Assembly (NCBI RefSeq): GCF_000020605.1
Contig: NC_012781.1
Location: 1,302,001 to 1,366,000, forward strand
Source: Agathobacter rectalis ATCC 33656
Lineage (GTDB): Bacteria; Bacillota; Clostridia; Lachnospirales; Lachnospiraceae
Direction of reading: 5' to 3'
Length of the DNA stretch: 64,000 nt
Shown: piece after piece, positions 40,551 to 48,787 of the stretch
How the letters are laid out: each line of letters starts with the position of its first letter
Position numbering within the stretch: the stretch's first letter is position 1
The notes under the pieces: generated by a model
The model's database searches: none
The model's input: the letters and a program-made list of their open reading frames with translations, nothing else
What the model was told of the DNA's origin: nothing
Made by a program: the position numbers and the translations under genes

Positions 40551-41288
40551 ATGATGGGAAGAAATATAAAAATGGCAGCTGTGGCATTTACAGCAATTAT
40601 AACGTTGACAGGCTGCGGAACAAAATTATATGATATGACTGATGAGGAACAAGGCCTTATCGCTAATTATTCAGCATATGTTGTTGCAAAACACAATATA
40701 TACCAGCAGGATGGCATGACTAACGCTACGGAGAAACGTGGGGATATGGAGGATGCTGACGACACTGAGAAAGTGGACGAGGCGTCACCTGATAATTCAC
40801 TTTCGCAGGATAATAAGACATCTGAAGCTGGAAATGATAAGAGCAGCAATTCGCAGAAAGAGCCTTCTGCCACGCAGGAAAAGAAGGTGTCACTTGCCGA
40901 GGCAACAGGCTACGGCAGCCTTGAAATTACATATGATGGAGTAAACGAGTCAGATGTGTACAATGAGGGCTCATACTATTCTATAACGGCAGGAAGCGGT
41001 AATACTTTTGCGGTTATGAAATTCACTCTTAAAAATCCGACAGACGAGGATATAAATGTTGATATGTTTGGCAATGCCAGGACATATAAAGCCACTTTCC
41101 CCGATGGAAAGGAATACACGGCTGAGGGCACATTCCTTACATATTCCCTTAATACTTTTCAGGGAACCGTAAAGGCGCACGATGCGGTTGATGTGGTGCT
41201 GCTTTTCAAGATACCTCAGGGTACGGCATGTGACAATATTAAGATGTCGGTTATAAAAGATAACGAAAAAAGTTTGATTGAATTATAA
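40551..41288 (+). CDS. Putative lipoprotein with DUF4352-like C-terminus
   Basis: A 245-residue secreted protein anchored by lipid. The N-terminus is a type II signal peptide ending in the lipobox LTGC with Cys22. Residues ~55-120 are a low-complexity polar linker rich in Asp, Ser, Glu and Lys. Residues ~125-245 form a beta-rich domain resembling DUF4352/DUF5067 immunoprotective-type lipoproteins (FAVMKFTLKNPTDEDINVD then VVLLFKIPQGT). The Shine-Dalgarno is weak. It follows the histidine kinase by 59 bp and precedes cheV. The function is unknown; an extracellular sensor or stress protein would fit, as an inference from position. Confidence 0.7.
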   Translation: MMGRNIKMAAVAFTAIITLTGCGTKLYDMTDEEQGLIANYSAYVVAKHNIYQQDGMTNATEKRGDMEDADDTEKVDEASPDNSLSQDNKTSEAGNDKSSNSQKEPSATQEKKVSLAEATGYGSLEITYDGVNESDVYNEGSYYSITAGSGNTFAVMKFTLKNPTDEDINVDMFGNARTYKATFPDGKEYTAEGTFLTYSLNTFQGTVKAHDAVDVVLLFKIPQGTACDNIKMSVIKDNEKSLIEL

Positions 41289-41331
41289 AACATATGATAT
41301 ACTTAGATTACTAAGAGGTGGAGGTTGTATT

Positions 41332-42231
41332 ATGGATACGAACATATTATTGGAGTCAGGAACAAACGAGCTTGAAGTGCTTGAATTCACGTTGGGAGAC
41401 AATCACTACGGAATCAATGTCGCAAAGATCAGAGAGATTTTGCAATATATGCCGGTCACTCCTGTTCCGAATACTCATCCGAGTGTTGAGGGAATATTTA
41501 TGCCACGTGACACAATGATTACGGTTATCAATTTAAAGAATTGTCTTAATCTGCCACAGACGGATGAAAAGGGCTTATTTATCATTACGAATTTTAACAA
41601 ACTCAATGTGGCATTTCATGTAGATCAGGTTATCGGTATACACCGCGTATCGTGGGAGAATATCATAAAGCCTGACGAGACACTGACGGGCGAGCATGGC
41701 AGCACTGCTACAGGTGTTATCAAAATGGATGACAGGCTTATAGTTATCCTTGATTTTGAGGCTATAGTTGCTTCTATTAGTCCACAGACAGGACTTAGGG
41801 TTAATGATATCGATGAGATGGAGGCAAGAGATAGGAGTGATGCTACAATTCTTATCGCAGAGGATTCGGCTTTATTGTCAAAGCTCATCACCGAGTGCCT
41901 TAAGAAGTCGGGATATACCAATCTCATAGTGGAAGAGAATGGTCAGGAGGCCTGGGATGTGATAGAGGCTATGCAGGCAAAGGGCGATATTACAAAGCAT
42001 CTTGACTGCATTATAACTGATATTGAGATGCCACTCATGGATGGACACAGACTCACAAAGCTTGTAAAATCAGATGCAGAGCTTAGAGATATACCGGTTA
42101 TCATATTCTCTTCACTGGTAAATGAAGAGATGAGGAAAAAGGGTGAACAGCTTGGAGCAGACGCACAGCTTACAAAGCCTGAAATCGGAAAGCTTGTAGA
42201 GGCGATTGACAAGCTGATTGATAAAGCATAA
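41332..42231 (+). CDS. cheV: Chemotaxis coupling protein CheV
   Basis: A 299-residue protein linking chemoreceptors to CheA, with adaptation through its receiver domain. The CheW-like domain (~1-155) has VLEFTLGDNHYGINVAKIREIL and VEGIFMPRDTMITVINLKN. The receiver domain (~170-299) has an Asp pair in ILIAEDSALLSKL, phospho-Asp in CIITDIEMPLMDG (~238) and Lys in QLTKPEIG. The frame opens at TTG 41278, inside the lipoprotein gene, but GGAGG lies 7 bp before the ATG at 41332, which gives the normal CheV start. It supports active motility, together with cheY and the cheC-like gene 13 kb away. Confidence 0.93.
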   Translation: MDTNILLESGTNELEVLEFTLGDNHYGINVAKIREILQYMPVTPVPNTHPSVEGIFMPRDTMITVINLKNCLNLPQTDEKGLFIITNFNKLNVAFHVDQVIGIHRVSWENIIKPDETLTGEHGSTATGVIKMDDRLIVILDFEAIVASISPQTGLRVNDIDEMEARDRSDATILIAEDSALLSKLITECLKKSGYTNLIVEENGQEAWDVIEAMQAKGDITKHLDCIITDIEMPLMDGHRLTKLVKSDAELRDIPVIIFSSLVNEEMRKKGEQLGADAQLTKPEIGKLVEAIDKLIDKA

Positions 42232-42300
42232 TATATTTAGATACAAGGGGTGTGGCTTGTTTAGCTGCACCCTTTAATGGATTATAGATGGAGAATACTA

Positions 42301-43836
42301 ATGAGCGATAAATCGACAGAAAACTATCTGGACAATTTGCTGGATTCAATGAATAAGCTGCAGGATACAGATACGAAGATGTCTGGGGCTGATCAGGATG
42401 AATTCCTCAAAAAGTTTGAGGACGAGCTTGAAAATGAGACATATGATGAGTATCTGTCGAACTTTGAAAAGGAACTTGAGAGGGAAAATGAGCAGGCCAA
42501 GGGTCAGGCTCTTAATGTACAGACTCCGGCTCCTGATGACAAGGATGCTTCACTTGATGATATGCTCACTGAGTTTGACCGCAGGATGAAGGAACAGGAG
42601 ACTCAGGGAGATAAACAGGAAAACAAAGCAGACAATAATCTAAGCGATGCGGTATTTAATTTTACACCGGCAGATTCTGGGATAGAGATGATGGATGCAA
42701 ACATGCCGGAAATGGCTGAGAATCCCAAACAGGAGGAGACTCCGGAGAGTATAATAACAAATGAACCTCAGATGGTTGAAGAAATAGGAGAGCCGGATTT
42801 GGCAGGAAATGCATCAAAGGATATACTTGACATACTGGGTAGTGATGGTCTGGATAATATCGGTGATCTGCTTGAAGGAAAAACCGGTGAGACAGGGGCT
42901 GATATAGATGATTATGCAAGCAGCCAGATGAAAGTGCACGAGACGGCTGATGCAGCAGTTGATGCACAAGATACTGAAAAAAAGAGCCTTTTAAAAAGAA
43001 TAATATCATTTTTTACAAAAGAGCCGCAGTCAGATGATGTCACAGATATACAGAGCACAGCAGAAGGTGCAGAAACTGACGCAAAGACACTCTCAGATGA
43101 GAATAAGCAGATACTTGAAGCGCTGGATGCTGACGGAGAGCTAAACGAAGCCACAGATAAGCCAAAGAAGGGCAAAAAGCCTAAAAAAGAAAAGAAGCCA
43201 AAAAAACCTAAAAAAGAAAAAAAGCCAAAGGCTCCAAAGGAAAAGAAGGAACGCATTGGATGGGAGAAGGGACCTAAGCTTCCTAAGGGACCTGTTATAG
43301 TAATCTGGGTATTTGTTATGTCGATAGTTGTGTTTGTTCTCATATGCACCTTTTTGCTCGGAAACAACTCCAAAGTGACTGATGCTCAGAATACGTACAA
43401 TCAGGCAATAGCTGATCTGGGACAGAATAAAGCTGATTCAATAGAACTGTATACAAAGGCCTACAGCAGGCTGAGCGGCTTGAAGCTTTCGGGTGACGAT
43501 AAGCAGTTGTACAATAAGCTGTCGGTGCTTGCATCAGTGTCAGGTAAGTATGATGCCTATAAGAGCTTTAGCGATTCAGGCTATGTAACCATGGCAGCGG
43601 ATTCCTTAGTATGTGCGGCAGGACGATGTGCTGTAAATGCAGACAATGCAAAGGAATACGGATGTGAGCTGCAGCTTGAGCAGCTTAAAAACATTATTTC
43701 TGATACCCTGAGCAGTCAGTATGGCTTATCATATGATGATGCCATTGCTCTATATAATATAGATGATAGAGATGACTATACACTGGCACTGACACAGAAA
43801 TTAAATGAATTAGGCATTAAAGAGGAGACAAAATGA
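42301..43836 (+). CDS. Large unknown membrane protein with acidic head and Lys/Pro-rich hinge
   Basis: A 511-residue protein with no recognised family. Residues 1-280 are strongly acidic and presumably disordered, with repeated E-x-E-x-L-E and Asp/Glu runs (KFEDELENETYDEYLSNFEKE). A Lys/Pro-rich tract (~285-320: KKPKKEKKPKKPKKEKKPK) precedes one helix (~332-356, VIWVFVMSIVVFVLICTFLL). A ~155-residue outer domain follows, helical, with TPR-like periodicity (YNQAIADLGQNKADSIELYTKAY). By topology the charged head is cytoplasmic. The ATG at 42301 follows GGAG and is preferred over 42277. It is 1 bp upstream of hisH, so both lie on one transcript, but no link to histidine synthesis is evident. Confidence 0.6.
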   Translation: MSDKSTENYLDNLLDSMNKLQDTDTKMSGADQDEFLKKFEDELENETYDEYLSNFEKELERENEQAKGQALNVQTPAPDDKDASLDDMLTEFDRRMKEQETQGDKQENKADNNLSDAVFNFTPADSGIEMMDANMPEMAENPKQEETPESIITNEPQMVEEIGEPDLAGNASKDILDILGSDGLDNIGDLLEGKTGETGADIDDYASSQMKVHETADAAVDAQDTEKKSLLKRIISFFTKEPQSDDVTDIQSTAEGAETDAKTLSDENKQILEALDADGELNEATDKPKKGKKPKKEKKPKKPKKEKKPKAPKEKKERIGWEKGPKLPKGPVIVIWVFVMSIVVFVLICTFLLGNNSKVTDAQNTYNQAIADLGQNKADSIELYTKAYSRLSGLKLSGDDKQLYNKLSVLASVSGKYDAYKSFSDSGYVTMAADSLVCAAGRCAVNADNAKEYGCELQLEQLKNIISDTLSSQYGLSYDDAIALYNIDDRDDYTLALTQKLNELGIKEETK

Positions 43837-43837
43837 T

Positions 43838-44452
43838 ATGATTGCAATCATCGATTATGGAGCAGGCAACCTGCGAAGTGTGGAAAAGGCTCTTACAGCT
43901 ATAGGCGAGGAGAGTATTGTGACCAGAGACAGGCATGAGATTTTAAATGCCGATAAGGTAATACTTCCCGGAGTAGGAGCTTTTGGAGATGCAATGAATT
44001 CGCTTAAAAAATACGAGCTGGACAAGGTGATTCACGAGGTTTGTGACATGGACAAGCCATTTCTTGGCATATGCCTGGGACTTCAGCTATTATTTGAGGG
44101 AAGCGATGAGAGTCAGGGCGTTGAGGGGCTTCATGTGCTTGACGGACAGATACTTCGCATACCAGATAAGGAAGGACTTAAAATACCTCACATAGGCTGG
44201 AATTCACTTGATTTACAGAACAATGGAAGGCTGTTTAAAGGTCTTTCAGAGCATCCGTATGTATATTTTGTGCATTCGTACTATCTGAAAGCCGCTGATG
44301 AAGCAATTGTCACAGCAACGACAGAGTACAGCACACACATTCATGCGTCTGTAGAGAAAAACAATGTGTTCGCCTGCCAGTTCCATCCGGAAAAGAGCAG
44401 CACAGTCGGACTTTCGATACTTAAAAATTTTGCAGGGATAGGGGAGGCATAA
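43838..44452 (+). CDS. hisH: Imidazole glycerol phosphate synthase, glutaminase subunit
   Basis: A 204-residue class I glutamine amidotransferase that supplies ammonia to HisF in histidine biosynthesis. The N-terminus [16 protein letters not shown] is diagnostic. The nucleophile is Cys in [13 protein letters not shown] (~residue 80), and the His-Glu pair is in FHPEKSS (~184). IPHIGWNSL is also typical. The gene begins 1 bp after the preceding unknown gene and hisF starts 1 bp after its stop codon. The other his genes are not in this window. Confidence 0.97.
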   Translation: MIAIIDYGAGNLRSVEKALTAIGEESIVTRDRHEILNADKVILPGVGAFGDAMNSLKKYELDKVIHEVCDMDKPFLGICLGLQLLFEGSDESQGVEGLHVLDGQILRIPDKEGLKIPHIGWNSLDLQNNGRLFKGLSEHPYVYFVHSYYLKAADEAIVTATTEYSTHIHASVEKNNVFACQFHPEKSSTVGLSILKNFAGIGEA

Positions 44453-44453
44453 T

Positions 44454-45215
44454 ATGTTTACGAAGAGAATAATCCCATGTCTGGATGTGAATAACGGACG
44501 TGTTGTTAAGGGCATAAACTTTGTCAATTTAAGAGATGCAGGTGACCCGGTTGAGATTGCGGCTGCTTATGATAAGGCAGGTGCAGATGAGGTGGTTTTT
44601 CTGGATATTACGGCGTCAAGCGACAACAGAAATACTGTTGTGGATATGGTCAGAAAGGTTGCTGAAAAGGTGTTTATACCGTTCACTGTGGGCGGCGGCA
44701 TCAGAACAGTCGATGATTTTAAGGCACTTCTTAGAGAGGGTGCGGACAAGATTTCAATAAATTCAAGTGCCATAAACACACCGCGGCTTATCAGCGACGC
44801 TGCGGATAAGTTTGGCAGCCAGTGTGTGGTTGTGGCAATCGATGCAAGGCGTCGTGTTGACGGAAGCGGCTGGAATGTATACAAGAACGGAGGCCGCATA
44901 GATACAGGCCTTGATGCCATTGAATGGGCTGTTAAGGCAAATGAGCTTGGAGCGGGAGAGATACTTCTTACAAGCATGGACTGTGACGGCACAAAGGATG
45001 GCTACGATATCGAGCTTACAAGGTTTATTGCCGATAACGTTTCTGTTCCGGTTATCGCATCGGGCGGTGCAGGCACAAAGGAGCATTTTTACGAGGCTCT
45101 GACCGAGGGAAAGGCGGACGCAGCGCTTGCAGCTTCACTTTTCCACTACAAGGAGCTTGAAATTATGGATTTAAAGAATTATCTGGCAGATAAAGGTGTG
45201 TCGGTCAGAAGATAG
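44454..45215 (+). CDS. hisF: Imidazole glycerol phosphate synthase, cyclase subunit
   Basis: A 253-residue TIM-barrel enzyme that closes the imidazole ring using ammonia passed from HisH, giving imidazole glycerol phosphate and AICAR. Catalytic Asp11 is in [14 protein letters not shown], and the second catalytic Asp is in the [15 protein letters not shown] segment (~residue 178). The phosphate-binding loops FTVGGGIRT and IASGGAG are intact. GGGGAGG is found at the end of hisH before the ATG. The length is normal. The uracil-DNA glycosylase gene begins 16 bp downstream, probably on the same transcript. Confidence 0.97.
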   Translation: MFTKRIIPCLDVNNGRVVKGINFVNLRDAGDPVEIAAAYDKAGADEVVFLDITASSDNRNTVVDMVRKVAEKVFIPFTVGGGIRTVDDFKALLREGADKISINSSAINTPRLISDAADKFGSQCVVVAIDARRRVDGSGWNVYKNGGRIDTGLDAIEWAVKANELGAGEILLTSMDCDGTKDGYDIELTRFIADNVSVPVIASGGAGTKEHFYEALTEGKADAALAASLFHYKELEIMDLKNYLADKGVSVRR

Positions 45216-45231
45216 GCGGGAGATAAAGATT

Positions 45232-45909
45232 ATGAGTATGCTTGATGGCGAGTGGGCAAAGGCTGTGGGAGCCGAGTTTAAAAAACCGTATTATAGGGAT
45301 TTGTACAATTTTGTAAGAGATGAATATGCCACACATGTGGTATATCCTCCGGCAGATGACATATTTAATGCCATGCATTTTACGCCACTTGACAAGGTGA
45401 AGGTACTCATCCTCGGACAGGATCCGTACCACAATGTCAATCAGGCGCATGGATTGTCGTTTTCTGTGCTTCCGTCTCAGAAGGATATTCCACCATCACT
45501 GCAGAATATCTACAAGGAACTGCACGACGATTTAGGGTGTGATATCCCCAATAACGGATACCTGAAGAAATGGGCTGACCAGGGTGTTTTACTATTGAAT
45601 ACGGTGCTCACTGTCAGAGCTCATCAGGCAAACTCGCATCAGGGGCACGGCTGGGAGAAGTTCACGGATGCAATCATAGAGGCTGTAAATGAGCAGGATA
45701 GACCTATAGTGTATATGCTCTGGGGACGTCCGGCGCAGTCAAAGATTCCTATGCTTACAAATCCAAAGCATCTGATATTGAAAGCACCGCATCCAAGCCC
45801 GCTGTCGGCTTACAGAGGCTTTTTTGGTTGCAAGCATTTTAGTAAAGCCAATGAGTTTCTTAAGGAGCATGGAGTGGAGCCTGTTGACTGGCAGATAGAG
45901 GATATATAA
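45232..45909 (+). CDS. ung: Uracil-DNA glycosylase
   Basis: A 225-residue family 1 repair enzyme that removes uracil from DNA. The water-activating loop GQDPYHNVNQAHGLSFSV (~residues 60-77) has the catalytic Asp. The uracil-binding region is LLNTVLTVRAHQANSHQGHGW, and the leucine-loop HPSPLSAYRGFFGCKHF (~185-201) has the conserved His and Ser. The frame opens at 45196, inside hisF, but GGGAG lies 9 bp before the ATG at 45232, whose N-terminus agrees with family proteins. Location behind hisF is probably incidental. Confidence 0.96.
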   Translation: MSMLDGEWAKAVGAEFKKPYYRDLYNFVRDEYATHVVYPPADDIFNAMHFTPLDKVKVLILGQDPYHNVNQAHGLSFSVLPSQKDIPPSLQNIYKELHDDLGCDIPNNGYLKKWADQGVLLLNTVLTVRAHQANSHQGHGWEKFTDAIIEAVNEQDRPIVYMLWGRPAQSKIPMLTNPKHLILKAPHPSPLSAYRGFFGCKHFSKANEFLKEHGVEPVDWQIEDI

Positions 45910-45972
45910 AGGACGACAATACCGGCTCATATGTTAGTAATACCTGGCTGGGTAATATCGGCAGATATTATC

Positions 45973-46001
45973 TTGACATAAATTGGAAAAGCGTCTATAT
46001 T
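45973..46001 (+). promoter_or_regulatory. Promoter of the FliD-like gene
   Basis: TTGACA (45973-45978), a 17-bp spacer and TATATT (45996-46001), 50 bp before the start codon. It is a housekeeping-type promoter rather than a flagellar sigma-D one. Confidence 0.7.
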
Positions 46002-46051
46002 AAAAATATATAGAAGGTAACGGATTACATGATTATCAAAGGAGTGATACT

Positions 46052-46771
46052 ATGAGAGGAATAGGAATGTGGGATTCATCATCCATATCCACACTGTTTT
46101 CCGGCTTTAGCAGCAGTAGAAGCAGCAATGCAGCGTCGTCTTTTATTGCCAATATGGATATGACTACATATAGCGGCATTAGAAGTGGCAGCTATTTTAA
46201 GCTTCTCAAGTCATATTATGGAAATAACCTTAATTCAAAGGCCCAGTCTCTTGTCTCATCATCTGTTTCTACATCTAAGGATTCAGCGAAGACACTTGCG
46301 TCCATCGAGTCGGAGTCAGAGGACATGGTAAAGTCGGCGCAGGCTCTTTACAAAAACAGCCGCAAGGACGATACAGATGCTACGTACAAGAAAGTGGCAG
46401 CTTTTGTGTCTGATTACAACAGCCTCATTAATGCTGCGGATGATTCCGAGACAAAGCAGATTTCGAGAAATCTTGAGTCTATGAAGTCACTTACAGATAT
46501 CAATTCAAAGTCGCTTGCGAAGGTGGGAATCACAGTTGATTCCAAGTCCGGCAAGCTGTCTGTCGACGAGGATACCTTTAAAAAGGCTGATTCGACCAGG
46601 GTTGATGCACTTTTTAAGGGGAATGGCTCTTATGCTTATGCAGTTGCAAGCAAGGCTTCAATGCTTGAGTATGCTGCAAAGAATGAGGCAGAAAAGACTA
46701 ACACATATGGCGCCAATGGAAGGTATACACAGGCCTATAACAGTGGATATAATTATAATATGTTTTTATAG
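46052..46771 (+). CDS. FliD-C-terminus-like flagellar protein
   Basis: A 239-residue protein. Residues ~1-75 are Ser-rich and low in complexity, and ~75-220 resemble the C-terminal part of the flagellar filament cap FliD: KKVAAFVSDYNSLINAADDS, LTDINSKSLAKVGITVDSKSGKLSVDEDTFKKA, and DALFKGNGSYAYAVASKA (given here as separate segments). It lacks the N-terminal half of FliD and the coiled-coil D0 pair, so it is not a standard cap protein. It ends YNSGYNYNMFL. AAAGGAG precedes the ATG, the gene is monocistronic, and no other flagellar structural genes adjoin it. A role as a small cap or hook-associated paralogue is plausible. Confidence 0.65.
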   Translation: MRGIGMWDSSSISTLFSGFSSSRSSNAASSFIANMDMTTYSGIRSGSYFKLLKSYYGNNLNSKAQSLVSSSVSTSKDSAKTLASIESESEDMVKSAQALYKNSRKDDTDATYKKVAAFVSDYNSLINAADDSETKQISRNLESMKSLTDINSKSLAKVGITVDSKSGKLSVDEDTFKKADSTRVDALFKGNGSYAYAVASKASMLEYAAKNEAEKTNTYGANGRYTQAYNSGYNYNMFL

Positions 46772-46815
46772 TCAAAGACAGGCAGGGAATCACCCACCTT
46801 ACTTTACGGCTTAAT

Positions 46816-46850
46816 AAAAGAAGCATCCCGGATTGGGATGCTTCTTTTTA
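46816..46850. terminator. Bidirectional terminator between the FliD-like and ABC-F genes
   Basis: A 14-bp perfect stem, AAAAGAAGCATCCC (46816-46829) with its complement (46835-46848) and a 5-nt loop, flanked by A residues before and T residues after. Confidence 0.93.
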
Positions 46851-46862
46851 ATTAATTAGCGT

Positions 46863-48503
46863 TTAGTTGTCTTTTTCATCGTCCTCGCTCATTGAGTAGA
46901 CCTGACGCTTACGTGCCATCTCATCGCTATCAAGATATTCGTCGTAGGTTGTGATCTTGTCGATCATTGAACCGTTTGGCAGGAATTCTATGATTCGGTT
47001 GGCGGTTGTCTGGACTACCTGGTGGTCACGGCAGGCAAAGAGGATTACTCCCGGGAATTTTATCATTCCGTTGTTTAATGCTGTTATTGACTCCATGTCG
47101 AGGTGGTCTGTAGGCTCATCGAACATGAGTACATTGCTTCCCATGATCATCATGCGGGAGAGCAGTACACGAACCTTTTCTCCTCCGGAGAGTACACGCA
47201 TTTTCTTTACTCCATCCTCACCGGCAAAGAGCATACGGCCAAGGAAACCTCGCACATATGTGGCGTCCTTGATTTCTGAGTACTGTGTGAGCCAGTCGAC
47301 GATTAGCTCATCAGTATCAAAGATTGTGGTATTGTCCTTTGGAAAGTATGACTGGCTGGTTGTGACACCCCATTTATATGAGCCCTCGTCAGGCTCAAGC
47401 TCTCCGGCAAGGATTTTAAACATAGTTGTTTTTGCAAGCTCGTTTCCACCGACAAATGCAATTTTGTCATCATGGTTGACAGTGAATGAGATATTGTCAA
47501 GTACCTTTACGCCGTCGATGGTTTTTGAAATGCCCTCGACAAAGAGCACGTCGTTTCCGATTTCACGCTCAGGACGGAAATCAATGTATGGGTATTTACG
47601 GCTTGATGGACGTATTTCATCAAGCTGGATTTTTTCGAGGGCACGCTTTCTTGATGTAGCCTGCTTTGATTTAGAGGCATTGGCAGAGAAACGCTGGATA
47701 AATTCCTGCAGCTCCTTGATTTTTTCCTCTTTCTTTTTGTTTGCTTCCTTCATCTGACGGACAATAAGCTGGCTTGATTCATACCAGAAATCATAGTTTC
47801 CTGCGTAGAGCTGGATCTTACCGTAATCCATGTCGGCGATGTTTGTGCAGACCTTGTTGAGAAAGTATCTGTCATGGGATACAACGATGACCGTATTCTC
47901 GAAATTGATGAGGAATTCCTCAAGCCATGAGATGGCATCGAGGTCTAAGTGGTTGGTAGGCTCATCGAGAAGCAGTATGTCAGGATTTCCAAACAGTGCC
48001 TGAGCGAGAAGCACCTTGACCTTTATTGCACCCGGCAGATCTGCCATCAGAGTGTAGTGATCATCAGTAGATACACCGAGACCGTTTAAGAGAGTAGCTG
48101 CATCCGACTCAGCATTCCAGCCGTCCATATCGGCAAACTCAGCCTCAAGCTCGCTGGCACGGATTCCGTCCTCGTCTGAGAAATCCTCCTTCATATAGAT
48201 GGCTTCCTTCTCCTTCATGATATCATAGAGACGCTTATTACCCATGATAACCGTATCAAGTACTGTAAACTCATCGTACTTGAAGTGATCCTGCTGTAAG
48301 AATGACAGTCTCTGTCCCGGAGTGATTGCGATATCACCGCTTGTAGGCTCAAGCTGTCCTGAGAGAATCTTTAAAAATGTAGACTTGCCGGCACCGTTTG
48401 CACCAATAAGTCCGTAGCAGTTTCCCTCTGTGAATTTTATGTTGACATCCTCAAATAAAGCTTTTTTACCAATTCTTAATGTAATATTGTTTGCACTAAT
48501 CAT
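46863..48503 (-). CDS. ABC-F ATPase, YkpA/YbiT type
   Basis: A 546-residue soluble protein with two ATPase domains and no membrane segment, of the ABC-F class that acts on ribosomes. Domain 1 has Walker A GANGAGKST, Walker B ILLLDEPTNHLDLD and SHDRYF. A linker (KKKEEKIKELQEFIQRFSAN) follows. Domain 2 has an altered Walker A, GGNELAKTT, signature LSGGEKVRVLLS, Walker B MFDEPTDHLDMES, and CRDHQ where SHDHQ is usual, so the switch histidine is lost. The signature in domain 1 is also divergent (LPGAIKVK). TTG at 48518 lies directly on its Shine-Dalgarno, and homologues begin MI-x-x-N-N, so ATG 48503 is preferred. Confidence 0.88.
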   Translation of the reverse strand: MISANNITLRIGKKALFEDVNIKFTEGNCYGLIGANGAGKSTFLKILSGQLEPTSGDIAITPGQRLSFLQQDHFKYDEFTVLDTVIMGNKRLYDIMKEKEAIYMKEDFSDEDGIRASELEAEFADMDGWNAESDAATLLNGLGVSTDDHYTLMADLPGAIKVKVLLAQALFGNPDILLLDEPTNHLDLDAISWLEEFLINFENTVIVVSHDRYFLNKVCTNIADMDYGKIQLYAGNYDFWYESSQLIVRQMKEANKKKEEKIKELQEFIQRFSANASKSKQATSRKRALEKIQLDEIRPSSRKYPYIDFRPEREIGNDVLFVEGISKTIDGVKVLDNISFTVNHDDKIAFVGGNELAKTTMFKILAGELEPDEGSYKWGVTTSQSYFPKDNTTIFDTDELIVDWLTQYSEIKDATYVRGFLGRMLFAGEDGVKKMRVLSGGEKVRVLLSRMMIMGSNVLMFDEPTDHLDMESITALNNGMIKFPGVILFACRDHQVVQTTANRIIEFLPNGSMIDKITTYDEYLDSDEMARKRQVYSMSEDDEKDN

Positions 48504-48565
48504 TTTGTCTTTATTCAATCCTTTCCTATTTAATAACCTGTTCGTTTCTGTAACACATCGTTTCT

Positions 48566-48593
48566 ATTTTAACGTAAAACCAGTATTTTGCAA
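48566..48593 (-). promoter_or_regulatory. Promoter of the ABC-F gene
   Basis: On the minus strand TTGCAA (48593-48588), a 16-bp spacer and TAAAAT (48571-48566), giving a leader of about 55 nt. Confidence 0.55.
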
Positions 48594-48787
48594 GTGTTTT
48601 ACAGGCGATTTATAGCCATTGTGCCCTTTTGTACATAAATTTTACCTTGTTAATAAATATTTTAGGGTTTTTGTACAATGTATTGCTAAAAAAACTTGAT
48701 TTTTTACAGCGCACAAACTAAACTATTATGTAGAGACATTCTGATTCATGTCTATAATTGAACATTTATTTTACAGGAGGAAATATC

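Noticed and set aside
48657-48674. A Rex operator upstream of nifJ.
   Set aside because: The first half TTGTTAA matches, but the second half (TATTTTA) does not match TTAACAA; one half site is too weak.
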